DNA of 64,000 nucleotides from Mariannaea sp. PMI_226 (GCA_024336345.1 JANFOG010000001.1:4154001-4218000), one strand, 5' to 3'; counted from the first letter of the stretch, positions 47,476-60,485 are shown. The notes: a model not told the origin generated them from the sequence alone. A program made the numbers and translations.

Positions 47476-50400
47476 ATGGACGGCGCTCCATCTACCATGG
47501 CTGTTCCTGCAGAGATGCCTGCTTTCATTCCCGATTCTGCGTCTACTCACCGTCCTCGCTATACGCTTGATCGCGACCCAGTCATCCTCCACCGTGGCTC
47601 ATTCGATGTCCCTTTGCAAACCCCCGTCCAAAATTCCGTGAACAATTCCGCTTCTGCTTCCGTTTCTACTTCCACTTCCACTCCCGTTTCTGCTTCCACT
47701 TCAGCTACAGCTACAGCTACAACTTCGGTGTCAACTTCTACTTCTGCTTCCATCTCCGGTTCTGTTCAAGTTGCGGTCGCTGATGCTGACGTTGATGCCG
47801 ACGATTCTGCTCTTGGAAGTGTTGTCATCAAACGTCGAGCCCCAATCGCTTGTCGAAGGTGGGTTCCTTGCTTTAGTTGCCGTTACGGCCCCCCAGATCT
47901 TCACTTGAGATCGACTGCTCCGCACATAACGGCACATTTAGTGGCATGTTACATGATAGCTAATCTCCTTCTGTCGTCAACACTAGATGTCGTCGGATGA
48001 GAAGTAAATGTCTGCATGACAAGGCTGTGCCGCCTTGTAGGGCCTGTCTTGATGCTGGCTTGGGACCTTCTGAATGGTAAGTCGTCCTCCCTCACATCAT
48101 ATACAGGTCACCTCCTCCTTCGGATGCCGTGCCAAGGAAATGTTTTGTTTTGCCAACCATTGACAGTGTCTTTCCTGTACGAGGTCAGCCTGACAACGAT
48201 CGTGAATTTCGTCACCCACGTATGAGAGCCGACAAGGCGTCGCGACGGGATCCCGCCAAGGTTCGTCGGCAGATTCTAGATACTCCTGTGGTGCGGCCAG
48301 CTAGGACTGTTCAACCGCGTAGCAATGCAGCTGCTACTGATTGGGATAGCCTTCCTCCATTATCAGACATCATCGAAGGCGTCAATCGTTTTACTCAACA
48401 CTACTTTCAGCTCGGCTTCATTCCTAAAGAGCAGTTTCCTCGGCGGCTTCGGACAGATCACCAGTCTATGAACATATTTCTCGTTCTGAGTATTCTGTCT
48501 ATTTCGGCAAGGCTGACACCCTCTATCGCCAAACGTTATGGAAGTGGTCTCAAGGCTGCCGATTATTTCATAGACCGCGCGTCGCAACTCGCGTACGGCG
48601 AGATCTATCAGGAGCCCACCCTAGAACGGTGCCAGGCATTTTATCTTTTGAGTATCGCCCAACAGGGAAGTGGGATAAGGAACAACAGCTACGTAAGTTT
48701 AGTGTGAAATCGATATTTTCCATGAGAGCGTTCGGTTGACCTCACCTCATAGATCAATATGGGTATCTCCATGCGTATGGCTGCCCTGATGCGTCTTCAT
48801 CGGGAAGAGACGTACCAAATCCAGAATCCGAATACCGAAACCATTATCCGAGCTGAATCTGCACGAAGAACATTGGTATTTCGGCCCTATAACAGTGCTG
48901 ACGATCTCAGCTGACTTATGACCGACAGTGGATGCTTCACAGTCAGGATCAGCTACATTCTGGCCCTTGCTCGCCTGTTTCACTTGCCGCAACTGACATT
49001 ACAGCCCTCCTCCCTTGCGATGAAGTCGACTTTGCAGTCGGCAGACAGCCTGCGTCTCGTGCCGCTCTCGAAGGCACACCGCCAGCCATCGAAAACCCCG
49101 CTCTTATCACTGTGCCGGGTCGCTCGTTATTCGCATCATTAATTCAATCTCATCACTTTTGGGGCACAGTTAGCCGCCGTGCCGTCAATTTCGCAAGAAG
49201 TGCTAACCCCTGGGACCCCAACAGTGAGTTTGCTCGAATCATCGAGAAACTTCGTCTATGGGAGGATGGATTACCCCCAGAGCATCGGTGGGAAGTCCCT
49301 GTCTTCAAGCACCACAAGGCCCATTGCGAAGATTTGGTATGTAGTCAACGGTTATTGTTAACTGCTGATTAATTTAACACGTAGTAGGCATACCTCGGGG
49401 TCACCATGATCCCGCGTCTTTGCAATATTGTCTGCCGCAGACCATACCTGATAGAGTGAGAAATTTCTTTGCCTCCCATTTACTGTTATGATCTAACCCC
49501 AGCTTAGCTTTATTGTTGCCGGCCACAATGACGAACAGAAGCGAATCTTCTTCTCAAAGCTTTCCCTGGAGCTCTTTTATAACGTTCGCCGATTGTTTCA
49601 ACAGATCGATGCTCAGTTCACAGGCCGTACCCCCGATGAAAGCGTGGGCGCTCAGATGGCTGCCTTTTGTGTGTACTGTTGTGGCCTCTTCTCCACCTAT
49701 TTATGCAGATATCCCAATAGTATGCTTACTTACATTCTCTCCTGTCAAGCCGTTTCTTCTGGTCCTGACCTCGTCATAGTTTGTCCAGATCCTGTTATTA
49801 GCAGCGATGGCCCAATGATGCTTCATAGAACTCTTACCATCCTCAGAGAGTGCAAGGAAGTGTGGCCGCTGGCTGCCCGTTGGGTTGACTCTCTTGAGCG
49901 TTTCACTCAAGACCCAAGTGGCTCTCTTGCTACTGAAGACGGAATGGCAGATGGCAAGGACCCGATCCCTAACCCCGTTATTGTTCCAATCCTAACGCAT
50001 GGGACTGGAGCCGCGATGGCTGCTGCGGTATCTAGTGCTACACCATCGACTCATTCATCATCACCATCATCTATGTATACCAGACCTAGCGGTTCCGTTG
50101 ATGCCTCTCAATCTACTGGGGCACACAAGTCACCATCGTCAACTGAGCTTACGGCATCGCCACTAACAGCTACCCCCAACCAAAGTATTTCATACTTCTC
50201 CCAACAGCAACAACTACCTTCGCACCAGTCACACACGGAACAGTCACATCCACATCGCTCACAGCTATTACACTCACAGCAACTAGAGCATCAACACCAG
50301 CATCAGCATCAATTTCATCATACGCATCACCACCATGAACAGCAACAAGCTGCCTTACAACGACAACAGCCGCAACATCCAGGGCCACATACCCCTGTGG

Positions 50401-50711
50401 CGCTCCCGATACCAGATAATATACCTTATCACTCGCAGGTCTCTACTCAAATGTATATCAATGCTGAACCCCCTAACCCCAACACCCTCGGCATGTTCAT
50501 GGATTCTCAAGACAACCCGACTATTTTTGCGGCCGCGGCCGCAGCTGCACAGGGATACTCTCTGCCGAACGAAGGCTCGGCCATCGCTAGTGAGGCAGAT
50601 ACTCACATGTTCTACACCTCATCTGATGGCTTCGATGCTGAACTCGAGTTTTATGTCAATGGCACTCAGGACTGGATGCCTCCTAGCGGCGTCTTTGATG
50701 GATATTGCTAG
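47476..50711 (+). CDS. Zn2Cys6 fungal transcription factor
   Basis: Seven exons: 47476-47858, 47987-48076, 48167-48692, 48753-48875, 48929-49336, 49388-49455 and 49508-50711. They give 933 residues, or 913 if the frame-neutral segment 49720-49779 is also spliced out. All junctions use GT-AG and keep the frame. Residues ~55-100 are a Ser/Thr/Ala run encoded by repetitive DNA. The zinc cluster has Cys 126, 129, 136, 145, 148 and 158 (C-X2-C-X6-C-X8-C-X2-C-X9-C) after basic KRRAPIACRR. Intron 1 falls between the first two Cys and intron 2 splits the last Cys codon. A fungal-specific middle homology region follows (about 190-620; GISMRMAALMRLHREE, RRTLWMLHSQDQ). Residues ~765-831 are Gln/His-rich, then an Ala run near 873-882 and an acidic C-terminus, likely activating. 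It should be a nuclear DNA-binding regulator; the target genes and ortholog are not identified. The start could also be the ATG at 47497. Confidence 0.88.
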
Positions 50712-52178
50712 CAAATTCTTTCGTATTGCTGGAACTTGATTCGACACGTTCGTACATTTGTATCTGGCCTGGCCGATTCGTGCATCAATTTCATTATTCA
50801 CTGCGCTGTAATGGGCCGGTTATAGAGTGGTGGCGTTGTTCTCGGACTTCTTTTTCTTTTTTCGTTTTTTTTTTTCCTGGTGCCTGCTCCAATCTGTCTT
50901 ATTTCAAGGGTCTCATTCGAAAATAAAATTGACAGTGTTGCTAGGAGAATGAATGTTTGGAGTACGGGGGTTATGCGAAATTTGATAGGTTTATTTCCTA
51001 GCGAGCATTGGGCAAAATATGTTCATACAGAAACACACACACACATATATATACATATTCATACGGACATGTTGATGACGGAAAAGGTTTGGGGGATATA
51101 CCACGGATAGCAGTACTTCGTTTAGATCGCTTTTGGAGCTATACACGCAGTCGGATCATTACGAAGCTAGACTCTAAGAAATTGCAATATTTCAACGGTC
51201 TCATCATCTAACCAATTATTGGTTTTACTCTTATGCATGTTCTGCAATCACAAAGGTCGCCTCATGGGGATCGACGAGATCACAAGGGTAGCTAGCAGGT
51301 GAAAATAGTGTGGGGGGTCAACTAGTTATCATACCACTTGACTACCGCCTATTTATGGCAAATCGGACGAGTTCACTTGATACTCGAGTCCGACATGTAT
51401 CATCCAGCTTTGTCTTGATTCCGCAACTGCTTCGCTCTCTTCTCGCTCTGATTTCTTCTAAATCAAAAAAAAATTGGTTCCCCTACACGCTCCTGAATTG
51501 GCATTCCCCTCCGAAGTATTCGTTTCCGTTCCTCTTGTCTTATATCGATCTACCCAGTTCCTTGGCTGACAAAGTGGGAAGCGGGCGGGGAATTTCTGAG
51601 CACGTCGCATCCGGGCTCCTCACAGTCACTTGACAGAGGATCCAAGAACGACTCCTAATAGGGCCGCAAGGCGAGACGCCAAAACAAAAGCAGCAGACAA
51701 AAACGAACCGACCGCCTTGACTCCCCGAGCCTCTACATGAATTTTGGTTTACCGCCGCTGTTCATCCGCGCGGGGCATACATGACTTCTTCTATTCCTTC
51801 GTTGCGTCTCTGACAAATAATCAAGTAAAAAAAAAATGGGGTGCGTGATGTGGGTGTTTTGTGTAGTGAATTGGGATATTTGGGGAAGTGAATACATATG
51901 AAGCGGGAGTATGCCATGGATGATGATGTGAAGGGTTCGTGATTGGGGGGTATTTCAATTACTGTAGTGTCGTGTGGGGTCTATATACATTGAGGCGTCA
52001 TGGGGATCATGTTATGATGTGACAAAAAGGGGGTGGGAAGGGGGATGAATCGCATTGCTAGGAGTCTCTCTCAGACCTTGAACCGCCGATCAGGTCTGCC
52101 CTAGGCCGGATTCATGGCCAGGTGGGTGGCCTCTTCACGTCCATGCGTGACAAAATATAAAGCACAAGTTCAATGAGA
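50712..52178. other. Convergent 3' intergenic region
   Basis: A 1.47-kb gap between the ends of the Zn2Cys6 gene (+) and importin beta (-). It contains an AC/AT dinucleotide stretch at 51033-51053 and T-rich runs around 50850-50875. There is no supported gene. Confidence 0.6.
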
Positions 52179-55134
52179 TCAGTTCTGAGCCATCACGGTC
52201 TGGCTGCCGCCAAGCTGGCGCTTGACTTGCTCGCGAGCCCAGCGGGCCGTCTCGATGGTTCGAGGCATGAAATCTCGGTTGGTCTTCGTCTCCTTGATCA
52301 TAGCAGTGAGCCAGTCCTGTCGGAAAGCATCCACAAGTTCACCGTTAGGGTAGGCGTCAGCGAGGTCACTTTGTCATTATATTAGTCTCATATTCAAAAA
52401 AGGTTGCGCAGCGCAGCGGACTTACCCAATAACACCCATAGCGGCGCGCATCAATGGCTCACTTCGGTTCAAGTCGTTGGCAACGACGCCAAGGAGGGTG
52501 AAAATGGCGGGCACATATTGTTGGAGAGCTTGGGCTGTAATACCGTTAGTTCGACCTTGCCTTCGGGAAATTGAAAGCCATTTTCACTTACTCTTGTTGC
52601 TAATCTTCATGGCACCAATAATGCCACCCCAGGCATCCATAATACCCTCACGAAGGGATACGACATAATCATACATCTCGTAGGGACCCTCAGGGGTAGC
52701 AGTAACAGTTGAAGCCTGCTCCAGAACCTGGGCGACCACGGAGAGATACGTCTCAAAGTGGCCACCAATGGCACCAGCAATATCGCCAAAGCACTGGAGA
52801 ATGGCGGGCTTGAACTGGTTGCTCAAGGTGGTGCTTCTCAAATTGTTGAGGAGGTAGTTCATAAAGTTATCGCAGTATGGCTGGCTGCGCTCACCCAGGG
52901 ATCGGGTAATGTCGCTGACCAGGCCGATAGCCATGGAGCAGAGACTGGGCTCTTCCTGGTTTCCGAGGGCGTTGTACAAGAAATGAGCAAAGGTGTCCAT
53001 GTACTTGACGAAATCCTCTTCCATAGCCGTAGCCAAGGTGCTGATAGTGGCGAAGACGGCATCAGGGACGCTCGACTTAGCTCCGACAGTGGCCAGAATC
53101 TGGAGAAGAATCTGCATGATGCGGTCTCCCTGAGGAAGGATCTCCTTGTCCAAGCGGCTGATGATGGCCTGGAGAACAGTGCAGAGACTGTTCTGCATCT
53201 CTTCGAGTGTGATCTTGTCCTCCACGCTGACTACCTGACTCTGCATTGGGACAGTCTCCTCGAGACGCTTAATGATGACATCGGAGAGCGAAGCAATGGG
53301 CTGCAGGCTCTCGGTGGCGGCGTTCATTACGAAGACATTGAGAACCTCGTAGGCGGCAGTTCGGACAGAGGTATCAGCATCAGTTCGAGCGGTAACTTCG
53401 AGTAGGGAGCTGACAGCCTGGTTGAAGTGAGGGGTAAGGGCGTTAGTGGAAGCACCGAATTCACCAGCGAAGCGCTCAGCCAGGTTCATCAAGGCCCAAC
53501 AGCATGAAGGAGCCATCTTGGCGTTGCTGAGAAGACCCTTGAAAAGAGATTCAATCAGGGTAGGGAGATGGGTCTCGGGATCAATAGCCTCGGAGCACGC
53601 TTCCGTAATGCGGCCAAGAGCATAGGCAGTTGAATCCCGGACTTGAAGAGATGGATCGTCCATCATGGTAATGAGAATAGGAAGAGCCTGCTTGACAATA
53701 GGGTCCAGAACCTTCTCGTCGGGACCTTCCATAATAGCACCGAATGCAGACACGGCAGCATCTCGCTTGTTCCACTCCTCTGATCGCAGGTTACCCTCGA
53801 CGAACTGTAGCACGGGGGTGATAATGGTAGCGCTGACGGCCTGGGCGTAAAGCTGGAGAGACTGGTAGGCGGCACGAGACAGGTTGTACTCGTCATCGGT
53901 AGCATCCTCATCCTGCTTGGTAAGAAGCATCAACAGGACGGGAACGACCTCGTTAGCAGCAACACGGGCGAAATTGTAAAAGGGGCGCATTTGATCCGAG
54001 GCTTCGACTTGGCCGTTATCGTCCTCGATGGAGATTTCTTCCTCGCACACGGTGCTCCAGAACTCGACAGCCAACTTAGCAACATCCTCATCTTCAGACT
54101 TCATGCCCAGGATGGTGAGGCCGAACAGAGCCTTCTCCATATAGAATCGCATGTTCTCGTAGTAGAGAGCCATGATTCGGTTCAAGCAGCCGAAAGCGCC
54201 CTGCTGTATCCGGGAATCATCCGCTTGGGTGGCCTCACAGACAACCTGCATGATATAGTTACGCTCGCCCTCGTGCTTGAAGTTGTTGCCGACGAACTCG
54301 AGCGAATCACCAAGAGCGGTGATGGCGGCCAAACGGACCTCAAGGTTAGTTTCCTCCTTTCGGGCACCCTGGACAACGGCGGTCAGGATAGCATTTGAGT
54401 GTGTGACGAGAGCCATGCGCAGCTCAGAATCTTGGCTTTCGCAGATGTAACCGATGGCGGTAAGAGAAGACTGCTTCTGATGGTCGGCACCCTCGCTAAC
54501 ATTCTTAACGAGGTAAGGTAGAAGGTCGGCCCACTGGTTCCGGGGCAACTCAATGGTGGCGATAGAAGCGATGACTTGAGCAGCAGCACTGCCAGCCTGG
54601 ACGTTGGTAGAGCTCAGGGTTTGCAGGGTGAGCTGCTTGACCCGAGCCTTGGTATCGTCATCTGTCTGTTGTAGCCATTTTGACTGCAGCTCTTGCTGGC
54701 GGGTGAAATCGCGGGCTGTGAAGGCGTTCTTGAGGGCAATACCGGCGGCGGCTCGGATAGCACCATCAGCAGAGTCGTTTGCAAGTTCTTGGACGAGGGT
54801 GGCAAGGTATAAAGGCTGAGAAGGGTAAAAAAAAATAAAGAGTTAGCCGAGTTCACGGAACGCTGAGGCGAGAGGGGAATGGGTTCAGGGGCTACATACA
54901 AAGTTGCTCTCGGCAGCCTGGGCGAGTTGCTGCTCAGCAGCATTTCGAAGGTTCGCGTCTAGAAACGAAGAGTTAGCACGAGAATTCCTCGAAGACCGAG
55001 GAAATGGTCAAGGACGAGTCCTCGACAATAGGAGGGGAGAGAGGGGAATAGGGAGGGGCGAAGAGATGCAGGCGAAAGTACTGACCGGGCGACAGCGAAT
55101 TCGCGAGCACTTGGTTTATTTCTGAGCTCGACAT
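52179..55134 (-). CDS. kap95: Importin subunit beta-1 (karyopherin Kap95)
   Basis: Carries importin-alpha/NLS cargo through nuclear pores and releases it on Ran-GTP binding. Five minus-strand exons, 55134-55086, 54958-54900, 54815-52592, 52534-52426 and 52368-52179, give 876 residues, the usual length. Every junction is GT-AG in phase; introns are 127, 84, 57 and 57 nt. The N-terminus MSSSEINQVLANSLSP leads into DANLRNAAEQQLAQA and LATLVQELANDSADG, the Ran-binding importin-beta N-terminal repeat. Tandem HEAT repeats fill the rest. The acidic loop DEDATDDEYNLSRAAYQSL (about 330-350), conserved in importin beta, and QVRDSTAYALGRITEA are visible. It ends GGSQTVMAQN. The final exons were found only by splicing, since the main open frame runs into intron 3. 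No oddities. Confidence 0.96.
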
Positions 55135-58100
55135 TTTGGCAGTATTAAGACGACGTCGTCATGCGGCTTCAACTCGAAAAGGAGAAGAGTAGAGGTCGAA
55201 GTCGAGCAGGCGAGGAAAGACGTCGTGGAAAGGCGCACGTGTCGACAAGGTAAAACTGGTTTGCGGCGGAGGCGCGGGGGTTTTTTTTTCCACTGGGGGC
55301 GTAAACCTTTTGGGGGGGGAGGAGAACGGAGGCGGCGAGAGAGCGAGGGAAGGAACTAAGTTCCAGAATAAAGAGAGTGATGAGAGGGAGAGTGTTTCTT
55401 TTTTTGGTTCTCTGATTGCAACAAAAAAAGAAAAAAGAAGATCAGAGAAGAGAAAATGAACCTTTGTTCCGTAGCTTTGAGGGCCGGACGGAAATACAGA
55501 CAAAGATGGTTGTTGTCTTTGTGGTCGCACAAGGAGAACGGTTCTGACGGAGGGAAGGGAAGATAATGGGGAGAGAGTTCAAGTCACGTCTCGGGCGCGG
55601 TAGAAGAAGAGCTTTTGGGGTTCGAGATGGAGGGTAATTTGCCAGAGTAACTAAGGTAGCTAGCTAGCAGCTGAATGGGGCGGGGCAGAAGTGCAAACAA
55701 TGCCTGCTGTGAGTTACCGCCAACCAGGCCCTACCAGGCCCTGCCAGGCCTCTCTGTCTTGTGCGTAGTAGCGGTAAAACGTAGGTGCCGCTGCGGCTCC
55801 TCGACCCTAACGTCTGCCCACCAGCCGTACTATCTATCTCTAGGTAACTAACTAGGCACCGAAGGTTCCATAGGTTTGTAGGTAGGCAGGATGGCCGCTC
55901 TCAATCTGCCACATCTTTGGGTGAGCCTCATAGGCACAGCACTGTGCCCATACTGTACTCAGGTTTTTTTTTTTTTTTTCCTCACTGTTGGTACTTGACG
56001 AGAGTCCCCTCTCTTCCCAACTGGTTGAGTTGGTACATAGTAGGTATGGAGCCGTGATGGCGAAAATCCCTTCCGTCATAATACACTGCCCTGCCCTAAG
56101 GGTGTTTATATCGACAGGGCAGACACAAAGAAGATGCCAAGAACTTTCGTGCAGTTTTCCTTTTCGGTTCACACATCAAAACAAAGAACGCCATGCTGAC
56201 CGACCGCCATTCTTCTTCAGGCTTCCAAGCAATGAGGGGCGCGGCAACGCTGCAAACCACCTGGCACCCAACCCACTGATTCGTTCATTTTAGCTCCCCC
56301 TCCTTCTCTCTCAAGCTCCCCCACCTTTCCAGCATCACCAACGGCAAGGTCAGGTGGATGCCCTGTGCAGCAATGAGCCGTGCAGGGGGGGGCTTTTTGC
56401 AGTTGGAGCGTCTTGCATCACCAAGCAAGCACCCATGACCATTCAACAGCGAATCGTTCCCGGCCATTTCTGTTGACCGCTGGTAACCCAACAGCCGCCC
56501 TTGGAAATGCAGGGGGGATAGGAAAGAGAAGAAAAAAGAAGTAGGGAACAAAAAATCATGTCCGTCCCTATGACTGACATTCTCGAAGACGCCGAGAGAC
56601 ACTCTGAGAAAGTAACTTGGAAGAATCAAGGACCAGGATTTTCCCCTTCCCGTTCGCTGCTCCACTTATTTTGTGAGTCTCAGCGAATTAAATGCCCAAA
56701 AACTCGACCGGCCAGGCTTCGCTTAACCTCGATAGCGAGATAACTTGCCCCTCCGAGGTCCGTGGTCGAAATCGAGCTTCCTTCAACACTCAGCTCTTGG
56801 GAGTGTGATAGTCACAGCAGAGTCTGTCGCTGGAAGCTCTGTTGATGTCTTATTCCCAACACTGGATGGAGAACTTGGCGTAAATCTTTCTTAGAGCGCT
56901 GTATATTGTCACTGTCCACCGCAATTGAAACTCGGCTGCTCATACCCAAGGTAGTAAGATGCAGAGCACAGTGCGATGATGACCCGAGTTTATCATCCGC
57001 CCCGTCCCAAGTAAGACGTAATTTGTCGGGCCGTTCGCTGGGTTCTTATTTCCCAAGCTTGTAGAATCCCATCAGAATCATAAGGGAATCTACAACGTCA
57101 CAAACTGCTCGTAAAGGAGCGGAAGTTTCCTTTTTCCTGCTTTCTCATACCCAATTCCTGGACAGAGTGGCGTGTCCAACGATTCAAAGGCGTAGGATTC
57201 AAACAGCATCGTTTCCATACAAGTTTCAGGTTGCCTACCCTATTTCTTCCTTCTGCCCGTATTTCTCAGACACAGCCCAAGACTTCAGGTTGCTGGTAGA
57301 CTAATCACCCATGCCTCTGTGCTGAGCTTCGTCATAAGCTCCTAATTTCGATTCTGACTCACTCACCACCAAAGCTTTGAATCTGTCCATTTGCTCTAAC
57401 CTCTCCCACTCCCCTCTCTCCCCACCGTATTTTTAATAACCAGTATTTTCACTCAAATTATTTCCTCATTGTTTGCATTGTTTATTACAGAATAAGAGCA
57501 AGAAAATAAACAGTTGTTCCCTAGTGAAATTTGCATAGGTCCCCACCCTTCCCTAGCAACCGCTTTTTCGTCCCCGCGGACCTTTCCATGCCTGGCCAGC
57601 GGTTCATGAAATCTTATTAAAGAACCCGCAGCATACTGGAGCTTAAGAAGTACCTTTGGTGGAGGATGAATTATTAGTTTTCGTGCGAATACGTAACCAA
57701 ACAATTGTTACTTTTCATATCAACAGGTTACTGCTACGTCGTACGTACGTGGAATGAGTGTCGATCGATCCAATAGGGTTCATCTGATTTGTTCCTTAAA
57801 GAACTATTTTATTATAATATCTGAGATACCATTGCTGATATTATTGTAGACGTACATAGAGGAGACTAGTCAAACACGGGGAGCAGGATAGACACGCAAA
57901 GACTCAACATCACCGTGAACGTAATTACGTATACGCCAAACACGAGAGCACAAACACAAATGTTTTGGATTTCCTTGCAAAACTACTTAATAAATGCCAA
58001 GCTACATTCCGTAATCCCTATTCGTGGACGGGGTAGAGCTGTTTTGATATTTTTTCCTTGCCCTTGTAAATGCACGATTCCACGACTAAGCGAGGTAAGA

Positions 58101-58317
58101 CCAGATAGGCCAAAGAGGGACTCCTCATGTCCAAAACCACCCTCAAATTCTTGTACACAGCAATTCTGGATCCAGCCACGCAACGAAACAGGCGCTCCCT
58201 CCCACTCCTTTTTGTTCTTTTTCTCTCTTTTGCTTATAAGGAACTCTTGTCACTTAAGCTCGTTCCATACTCATCTGAGAATGGTGCGCAAACACTGCCT
58301 AGGAAGGGACGGGCCGT
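55135..58317. other. Intergenic region between kap95 and leuA (3.2 kb)
   Basis: The kap95 promoter lies at the left end: purine-rich on the plus strand, so CT-rich in the gene's direction. The segment 55640-55890 is dense in TAGGTA/TAGCTAGC words and holds the AGGCACCGAAGGT 13-mer at 55854-55866. A T16 run is at 55964-55979. No frame shows a domain. Confidence 0.6.
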
Positions 58318-60485
58318 TTACATATTGCTGGCCTTCTCTTCCAAGATGCTTACCACAGATGGACCGTTAGTTCCATTCAAGTTTAGGTGCTCGATTGATC
58401 GATCAACTGCCTCTCCAGTAGTACGCTTAGCCATAAAGGGACTTCCAGGACGGCTGCTGGCAAACTACAGTTTAAATAGAGTTAGCAAAGATTTCACCGA
58501 TACAGGAGGGACAAAAAGGAGGGCATACGTTGCTAGCAGCACTCAGCAGCGCAATCAAAGAACTCTGGACCACATCTTCGTGGATACCAACACCCCAGAC
58601 CTTCTGCTTGCCCTCGTTGGTAGTGCACTCGATGTAGGTAGCGGCCTTGACATCGCGGCCCTTGCCAATGGCGTGCTCCTTGTAGTCGCTGACATCCAGG
58701 CCCACGCCAAGGTTGCGGAGAGCGTTGGCAAGACTGGAGATGGGACCGTTACCCCTGCCGTGTAGCTTGTACTCTCGGCCATCGATAGCCACCACACCGT
58801 CAAATACTCGCATGAGGTTCTTAGTATCCTGCGTTTTACCAGGAGCAGGGGGAGCAGGTGATTGAGAACGATCTGTGCTGATACTGTAATCGACCAAGTT
58901 GAAGCGAGGGTTCTCCCTCAAGTAGTAGGTCTGCTCGAAGAGATCAGTGATCTCATTTGACAGAAGCTCTCTGCCAAGCTGGTCGGCCTTGGACTGGACG
59001 ATGGCCGAGAAAGCAACCTGGAGGCCGCGAGGCAGATCCAAGGCGAGCTTGCGGAGAATGATCCAAGCGGCACCACCCTTGCCACTCTGGGAGTTGACAC
59101 GAATAACGGCCTCGTAAGTTCGGCCGATATCTGCGGGATCCAAGGGAAGATAGGGGACCTGCCAACGATCCTCGAACTGCAGGCCCTTGCTTTCTCGCTG
59201 CTGGAAACCCTTCTTGATGGCGTCCTGATGCGAGCCACTGAAGGCACAGACGACCAGGGAGCCACCATAGGGAGCACGGGGATGGACAGGAATCTTGTTG
59301 CACACCTCAACCATGTCGATGATGCGCTCCAAGTTGGAGAAGTCGATATTGGGGTGAATACCCTGGGTGTATAGGTTAAGGCCCAGGGTTACCAAGTCAA
59401 CGTTGCCAGTACGCTCGCCATTACCGAACAGGCAGCCCTCAACTCGGTCAGCACCTGCCATCTGAGCCAGCTCGGAGGCAGCAACAGCGCAGCCTCTATC
59501 GTTGTGGGGGTGGAGGGAAACGCAAATCTTCTCTCGCTCGGTGATGTTGCGGCAGAAATACTCGATCTGATCGGCGTATACGTTGGGGGTTGACATTTCG
59601 ACCGTTGCGGGGAGGTTGAAGATGATGGGGTTCTCGACCGAAGGCTCCCAGGCGGCCTTGACGGCCTCGCAGACTTGGACGACGAATTCGGGGCTCGTAT
59701 CAGAGAAGGTCTCTGGGCTGAACTCGAAGGCCCATTCGGTACCCTGCTGTTCGGGGTCATCCTTGGTCAAGGAGCGCACCAGCTTGGCGCAGCGGCTGGC
59801 CAGCTCCAGAGTCTCCTCCTGAGTGAAGTTGAAGACAATCTGTCGGAAGCAGTCGCTTGTGGCAAGATAGATGTGAATAATTGCCTTCTTGGCACCCTTC
59901 ATGGATTCGACGGTGCGTCTGATAAGATCCTCTCTGCAAGGAGACAGGACTTGCAGCCAGACATCATCGGGTACCACACCAGGAGTTTCCACCAGACGGC
60001 GGGTAAAATCGAAATCGGTTTGGGAGGCTGAGGGGAAGGAGACTTCAATCTCCTTGTAGCCGATCTCGGTAAGCATCTTGAAGTATCGCCATTTCTCCTC
60101 GCCGTTCTGAAAGAGTAAAAGATATTAGCTCGGAAGAAAAGAAAAACACCACTAGTAAGAACAGGTCGTGGTTGGGGTCACTTGCCATGGGGTCAACCAG
60201 ACTCTGGTTTCCGTCTCGGAGATCGGTGGACAGCCATCTTGGGGCTTTATTGAGAGTCTTTGAGGGCCATTGTCGGTCGGGGAGGTTGATAGGAGGGAAT
60301 GGCTTGTATTTCGTAGAGGGGTCCTTGAGCCTGCGGGGCAGCGAGATGTCTGGTCAGCAACCATCCGGTCACGGAGGTGATGGAATTGAGAAGGAAAAGC
60401 CCATTGTCCATCCTTGGAGGAGAATGCGATCAATTTAAAGTAGAATTGCAAGAGAAGAGCAGAATGGATCTACTCACATCACCAT
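58318..60485 (-). CDS. leuA: 2-isopropylmalate synthase, leucine biosynthesis
   Basis: Condenses acetyl-CoA with 2-oxoisovalerate to 2-isopropylmalate, the first committed, leucine-inhibited step of leucine synthesis, usually mitochondrial and/or cytosolic in fungi. Four minus-strand exons, 60485-60478 (8 nt), 60330-60186, 60106-58529 and 58464-58318, give 625 residues. The first splice gives [20 protein letters not shown]. The second intron (60107-60185) has a GC donor, GCAAGT, needed to give [15 protein letters not shown] in frame. Motifs: [11 protein letters not shown] (37-47), HPHNDRG (250-256, metal-binding His), GNGERTGN (279-286), SGKGG (392-396). The C-terminal LeuA regulatory domain (about 480-600) includes [20 protein letters not shown], the leucine-feedback region. 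The last intron (58465-58528; GTATGC, CTAAC, GTAG) joins AASN to FASSRPG. No strong N-terminal mitochondrial presequence is seen with this start. A TGAGTCA site lies 280 bp upstream. Confidence 0.95.

Noticed and set aside
52758..53405. 215-codon plus-strand frame inside kap95
   Set aside because: Antisense shadow of the strongly conserved importin-beta coding frame.
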